Assembly (NCBI RefSeq): GCF_042675665.1
Contig: NZ_JBHTJI010000042.1
Span: forward strand, 524,713 to 588,712
DNA: 64,000 bases
Direction of reading: 5' to 3'
Source: Mariniflexile jejuense
Lineage (GTDB): Bacteria; Bacteroidota; Bacteroidia; Flavobacteriales; Flavobacteriaceae
Shown here: piece by piece, positions 61,425 to 64,000 of the stretch
How positions within the stretch are numbered: the first letter of the stretch is position 1
Layout of the letters: every line of letters begins with the position of its first letter
Notes under the pieces: model-generated
Database searches by the model: none
What the model saw: the letters and a program-made list of their open reading frames with translations, nothing else
Told to the model about the DNA's origin: nothing
Position numbers and translations under genes: made by a program

Positions 61425-62756
61425 TTAGTCATATTTTCTTTTCTGAAACCATCTATCGTTCAAAGATAAACTTATTTGGAAATTTATAAAATTCTCTTGT
61501 ATTAAATTGCTGTTAGTTGTTCCTCTTTTTCCTAGTTCTAGACCTAAATTGGCATTAGAGAAAAAACTCCCTACTGGTACTCCTATACCAAAAGATATGC
61601 CAAACTCGTTTATCGATTCGTCTTTTATATTTGGATCAGTATTTGTGAAGACCAATCCTGTATTCTCAAAGTGCAAACCTGCTCTATAAACTGCGCGCTT
61701 AAAATAGCTTGAAAACGAATTATACTGCGGAATGTAAAAACCACCAATAGAAACGTTTGTTGAGTTTTCATATTTCACGACTGTACTTGAATATAAATCG
61801 TTTGAAAAACTGCTTGTATTTTGATATTCAGATTCTATACCTACAAACCATTTTCTTGGTTTACCTATACCTGCTCCTATTGAAAATTTTGAAGGCATTA
61901 CTAAATCTGTTTCTAATAATCCTGAAGCTTCCAAATCAGCATCTACCGTATTATAAACAGCATCTTCACCTGAAGTTGAAGCTATTATTGTTGAAAAGGA
62001 GCGTTCATTTTTAGAAACTAAATTACTTTCTGGTGTATAAGTTAACCCTGAAACTAGTTCTAAGTTTTCACTTAGCATTGCTTTATATGACAATCCTAAG
62101 TTAAAGTTTACGCCACTTAAATCTGATCTATTGTTTTCTCTTGTTTGATACTGCGTCATAATATCATCTTCATCATAGACAAAAGCTATTGTACTATTTT
62201 GAATGTTTCCAAAGTTATACTGTGCATCAACACCTATACTTAATCCTTCTGTTATTTGATAACCTAACCCTACAAAGGCTTTATTTAACCCGCCTTCTCC
62301 TCTAAATCTATTAGCTATTCTATTGTCTTTATCACTATCTAGAGATTCTAGTTTATACCCTACAGCTGTATAAGGTAACAATCCGAAACCAAAACCAAAT
62401 TTTCCAATTGGCACTGATAATGCTAAATAATCGAAAGTTGTAGAATTAGCATTTGCTTTACCTGAATCACTTTTTAAATTTATACTAGAATAACTTCCTC
62501 CAACCGTAAATTTTACAGGTCTACTCTCGCCATTTAGTACTTCTAAGTTTTTTCCGGCGTATGATGCAGGATTTCGTAAGTTCATATGAATACTGTCCAT
62601 ATAAATACTTAATCCGCCCATACTTCTATTTTCTACAGTTCCTTTAAATTTTAAACTTCCAATACCATAAAAAGAATAAGGTGAGGCTGTACCCTCTTGT
62701 GCATAACTGCCAATTGCAAAAGTTGCAATAAAAACTAATACAAGTTTTTTAATCAT
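61425..62756 (-). CDS. FadL/OmpP1-like outer-membrane barrel protein
   Basis: This 443-aa protein has a signal peptide (LVLVFIATFAIGSYAQ) followed by the N-terminal hatch-like region (SPYSFYGIGSLKFKG, RSMGGLSIYM, NPASYAGKNLEV) and many alternating strands (FGFGFGLLPYTAVGYKL, LGLSYKAMLSENLELVSGL) typical of the OmpP1/FadL/TodX group. It may conduct hydrophobic or other small molecules. Its ATG overlaps the coaX stop by 4 bases. Confidence 0.87.
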   Translation of the reverse strand: MIKKLVLVFIATFAIGSYAQEGTASPYSFYGIGSLKFKGTVENRSMGGLSIYMDSIHMNLRNPASYAGKNLEVLNGESRPVKFTVGGSYSSINLKSDSGKANANSTTFDYLALSVPIGKFGFGFGLLPYTAVGYKLESLDSDKDNRIANRFRGEGGLNKAFVGLGYQITEGLSIGVDAQYNFGNIQNSTIAFVYDEDDIMTQYQTRENNRSDLSGVNFNLGLSYKAMLSENLELVSGLTYTPESNLVSKNERSFSTIIASTSGEDAVYNTVDADLEASGLLETDLVMPSKFSIGAGIGKPRKWFVGIESEYQNTSSFSNDLYSSTVVKYENSTNVSIGGFYIPQYNSFSSYFKRAVYRAGLHFENTGLVFTNTDPNIKDESINEFGISFGIGVPVGSFFSNANLGLELGKRGTTNSNLIQENFINFQISLSLNDRWFQKRKYD

Positions 62757-63484
62757 TCGTTTGAATTAAATTGTAAAATATAGTTTAGTCCCACTAAAAG
62801 AAAATTAGGAGTGGCAAATATGCTACTTTTTAATTGTTTAGACAAGAAATTACTATCGCCACCTGTTAAAATAACTGTTAAATCTGAATATTTCTGTTTA
62901 TATTCTTCTATTACTCCATCTATTTCCTTTAAAACGCCATATACTACACCAGAATGTATCGATGCTGATGTAGATTTACCTATTATACCTTCTGGCATTT
63001 CAACATCTAATAACGGTAAATTTGCTGTTAAAGTATTTAATGATTTATAACGCACACCTAATCCTGGTGAAATAGCACCACCTAAATATTCATTGTTAGT
63101 ATTTATAAAATCGTAAGTAATACAAGTCCCTGCATCAATAATAAGAACGTTAGTGTTTTTAAATTGTTTAACAGAAGCACAAACAAGTGCAATTCTATCA
63201 ACACCAAGCGTTTTTGGTGTTTCATATAGACTTATAAAGGGTAGTTTAATTTCAGAACTTAAAATTAACAAATCAAAAAGTGTTTTAATAACCTTAATTG
63301 TTTCTGTATCTAATTTACCTACTGTTGATAGAATTGCATGGTTAACGGCTTTAAAATCGTTCTTAATTGCTTTTAACGCATCTAAAATAGACTCATTAAC
63401 TATAGTTTTCTTTATAATTATTTCGTCATTTTCAAAAATAGCTAACTTAACTAGCGTATTACCGACATCAATTATTAAATTCAT
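62753..63484 (-). CDS. coaX: Type III pantothenate kinase
   Basis: This 243-aa ASKHA-fold kinase carries out the first step of CoA synthesis. It starts with MNLIIDVGNTLVKLAIFEND (phosphate-binding), then TLGVDRIALVCASVKQF, LIIDAGTCITYDFI and GGAISPGLGVRYKSLNTLTA, all CoaX features. The length fits (~250). It begins a minus-strand run of envelope genes through the CorC-type gene. Confidence 0.96.
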   Translation of the reverse strand: MNLIIDVGNTLVKLAIFENDEIIIKKTIVNESILDALKAIKNDFKAVNHAILSTVGKLDTETIKVIKTLFDLLILSSEIKLPFISLYETPKTLGVDRIALVCASVKQFKNTNVLIIDAGTCITYDFINTNNEYLGGAISPGLGVRYKSLNTLTANLPLLDVEMPEGIIGKSTSASIHSGVVYGVLKEIDGVIEEYKQKYSDLTVILTGGDSNFLSKQLKSSIFATPNFLLVGLNYILQFNSNE

Positions 63485-63596
63485 ACTTTATTTTATAGGC
63501 TAAAATTACAAAAACACAAATTATTATTATTCCTATTTAACTTATTATATTGAATATAAAACGTTTAAAAAAAAGATGAATTTTTTATTGTTTTAT

Positions 63597-63628
63597 TTTG
63601 GTGAATAACGAAAATGAGTATATATTTG
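63597..63628 (+). promoter_or_regulatory. Promoter of tRNA-Phe
   Basis: TTTG (63597-63600) and TATATTTG (63621-63628), spaced by 20 bases, are perfect -33 and -7 boxes. Transcription would start about 8 bases before the tRNA. Confidence 0.85.
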
Positions 63629-63643
63629 CATCCGCTTAGGCAA

Positions 63644-63716
63644 GGTATCTTAGCTCAGTTGGTAGAGCAAAGGACTGAAAATCCTTGTGTCCCTGGTTCG
63701 ATTCCTGGAGATACCA
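63644..63716 (+). tRNA. tRNA-Phe (anticodon GAA)
   Basis: A 73-base cloverleaf: acceptor GGTATCT/AGATACC, D-arm AGCTCAGTTGGTAGAGC, anticodon stem AAGGA/TCCTT with loop CTGAAAA (GAA), T-arm with GGTTCGATTCC, discriminator A and no encoded CCA. It is a single-gene unit with promoter and terminator. Confidence 0.97.
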
Positions 63717-63717
63717 C

Positions 63718-63756
63718 AAAAAAATCCCGAAACTTTAATGTTTACGGGATTTTTTG
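63718..63756 (+). terminator. Terminator of tRNA-Phe
   Basis: AAAAAATCCCG and CGGGATTTTTT form an 11-bp stem around a ~15-base A+T-rich loop, two bases after the tRNA. Confidence 0.9.
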
Positions 63757-64000
63757 TTTTATAAATCTCTCCCTATTAATTAGCTTTTGAATATAGTAAC
63801 TTGAATAATTTCTAAAGATATTTTTTCAAATAAAAATCACACTGTTCACTATATTTTTTAAAGATTCAATAATTAAATAGACCGATTTGTATTATTTACA
63901 AAATCCCAAGCTAATTTCAGTTCTTTATTAATGTCCATTAAGTAAATATAAATAGATCTTTAATATACAAATTTAGCCCTATTTGGGTAACAAACTTTCA
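63757..64000. other. A+T-rich right edge, no feature recognised
   Basis: No reading frame of useful size, RNA or promoter consensus is visible in these 244 bases. A gene beginning or ending beyond the edge cannot be excluded. Confidence 0.6.

Overview
The window is a chromosomal segment of a member of the Bacteroidota, almost certainly family Flavobacteriaceae; I cannot name a genus. The DNA is strongly A+T-rich. Promoters that can be recognised follow the Bacteroidota TTTG-N19-21-TAnnTTTG pattern, and most genes lack a Shine-Dalgarno sequence. RpoD is the short (287 aa) Bacteroidota type. Family markers include PorT of the type IX secretion system, a GYDIA-type GHMP kinase next to HMG-CoA reductase, and an AccD without zinc-finger cysteines. 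No insertion sequence, prophage, CRISPR array or rRNA operon was seen. No stretch longer than 300 bases lacks a gene or RNA.

Layout. 1-5 kb: 3' end of ubiE/menG, porT, a convergent SpoU-type RNA methyltransferase and a large BamA/TamA-like barrel protein with a lipobox. 5-12.4 kb (+ strand): fbaA, accD, rpsO, pnp, an unknown 124-aa protein, rpoD and rpe, several separated by clear terminators. 12.4-14.2 kb (- strand): two paralogous CBS-pair proteins and an MtfA-like metallopeptidase. 14.2-14.6 kb: tRNA-Arg(UCG) followed by a duplicated terminator segment.

14.6-30.8 kb (- strand) is the division and cell-wall (dcw) cluster, in transcription order mraZ, rsmH, ftsL, ftsI, murE, mraY, murD, ftsW, murG, murC, ftsQ, ftsA, ftsZ, then a yqeY-family gene. 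murF, murB and ddl are not in it. Upstream of mraZ lie three GTGG direct repeats at exact 10-bp spacing, the expected kind of MraZ operator. The cluster would make lipid II precursors, flip and polymerise them at the septum, and supply the FtsZ/FtsA ring.

31-35 kb is a more accessory + strand stretch: an alpha/beta hydrolase, the GTPase EngB, an auto-inhibited Fic AMPylase-type protein with a palindrome-rich promoter, and a secreted S9/DLH-like hydrolase preceded by a cassette-like non-coding element. 35-38.2 kb (- strand): an orphan OppC-like permease and a Prc-type protease. 38.4-43.3 kb (+): surE, a small membrane protein, lpxB, a NlpC/P60 lipoprotein and comEC. 43.3-47.3 kb (-): a periplasmic thioredoxin and two POT-family peptide transporters. 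47.5-50.8 kb (+): HMG-CoA reductase and GHMP kinase of the mevalonate route, then a secreted esterase.

51-55.3 kb (-) is a small sugar operon (DapA-family aldolase/lyase, sodium-solute symporter, L-fucose isomerase) preceded by two copies of a palindromic operator. 55.5-63.5 kb (-): a PpiD-like chaperone and an envelope gene cluster transcribed as coaX, FadL-like outer-membrane protein, TPR protein, lptC, a small membrane protein and a CorC/HlyC-type protein. The window closes with tRNA-Phe(GAA), which has a textbook Bacteroidota promoter and terminator.

Most of the window is conserved housekeeping sequence. No clear new multi-gene system was found. The best leads are regulatory or structural: the MraZ operator, the twin operators of the fucI operon, the palindromes at the Fic promoter, a 14-bp inverted repeat before the MtfA-like gene, the duplicated tRNA terminator, and the cassette-like element at 33.9-34.05 kb.
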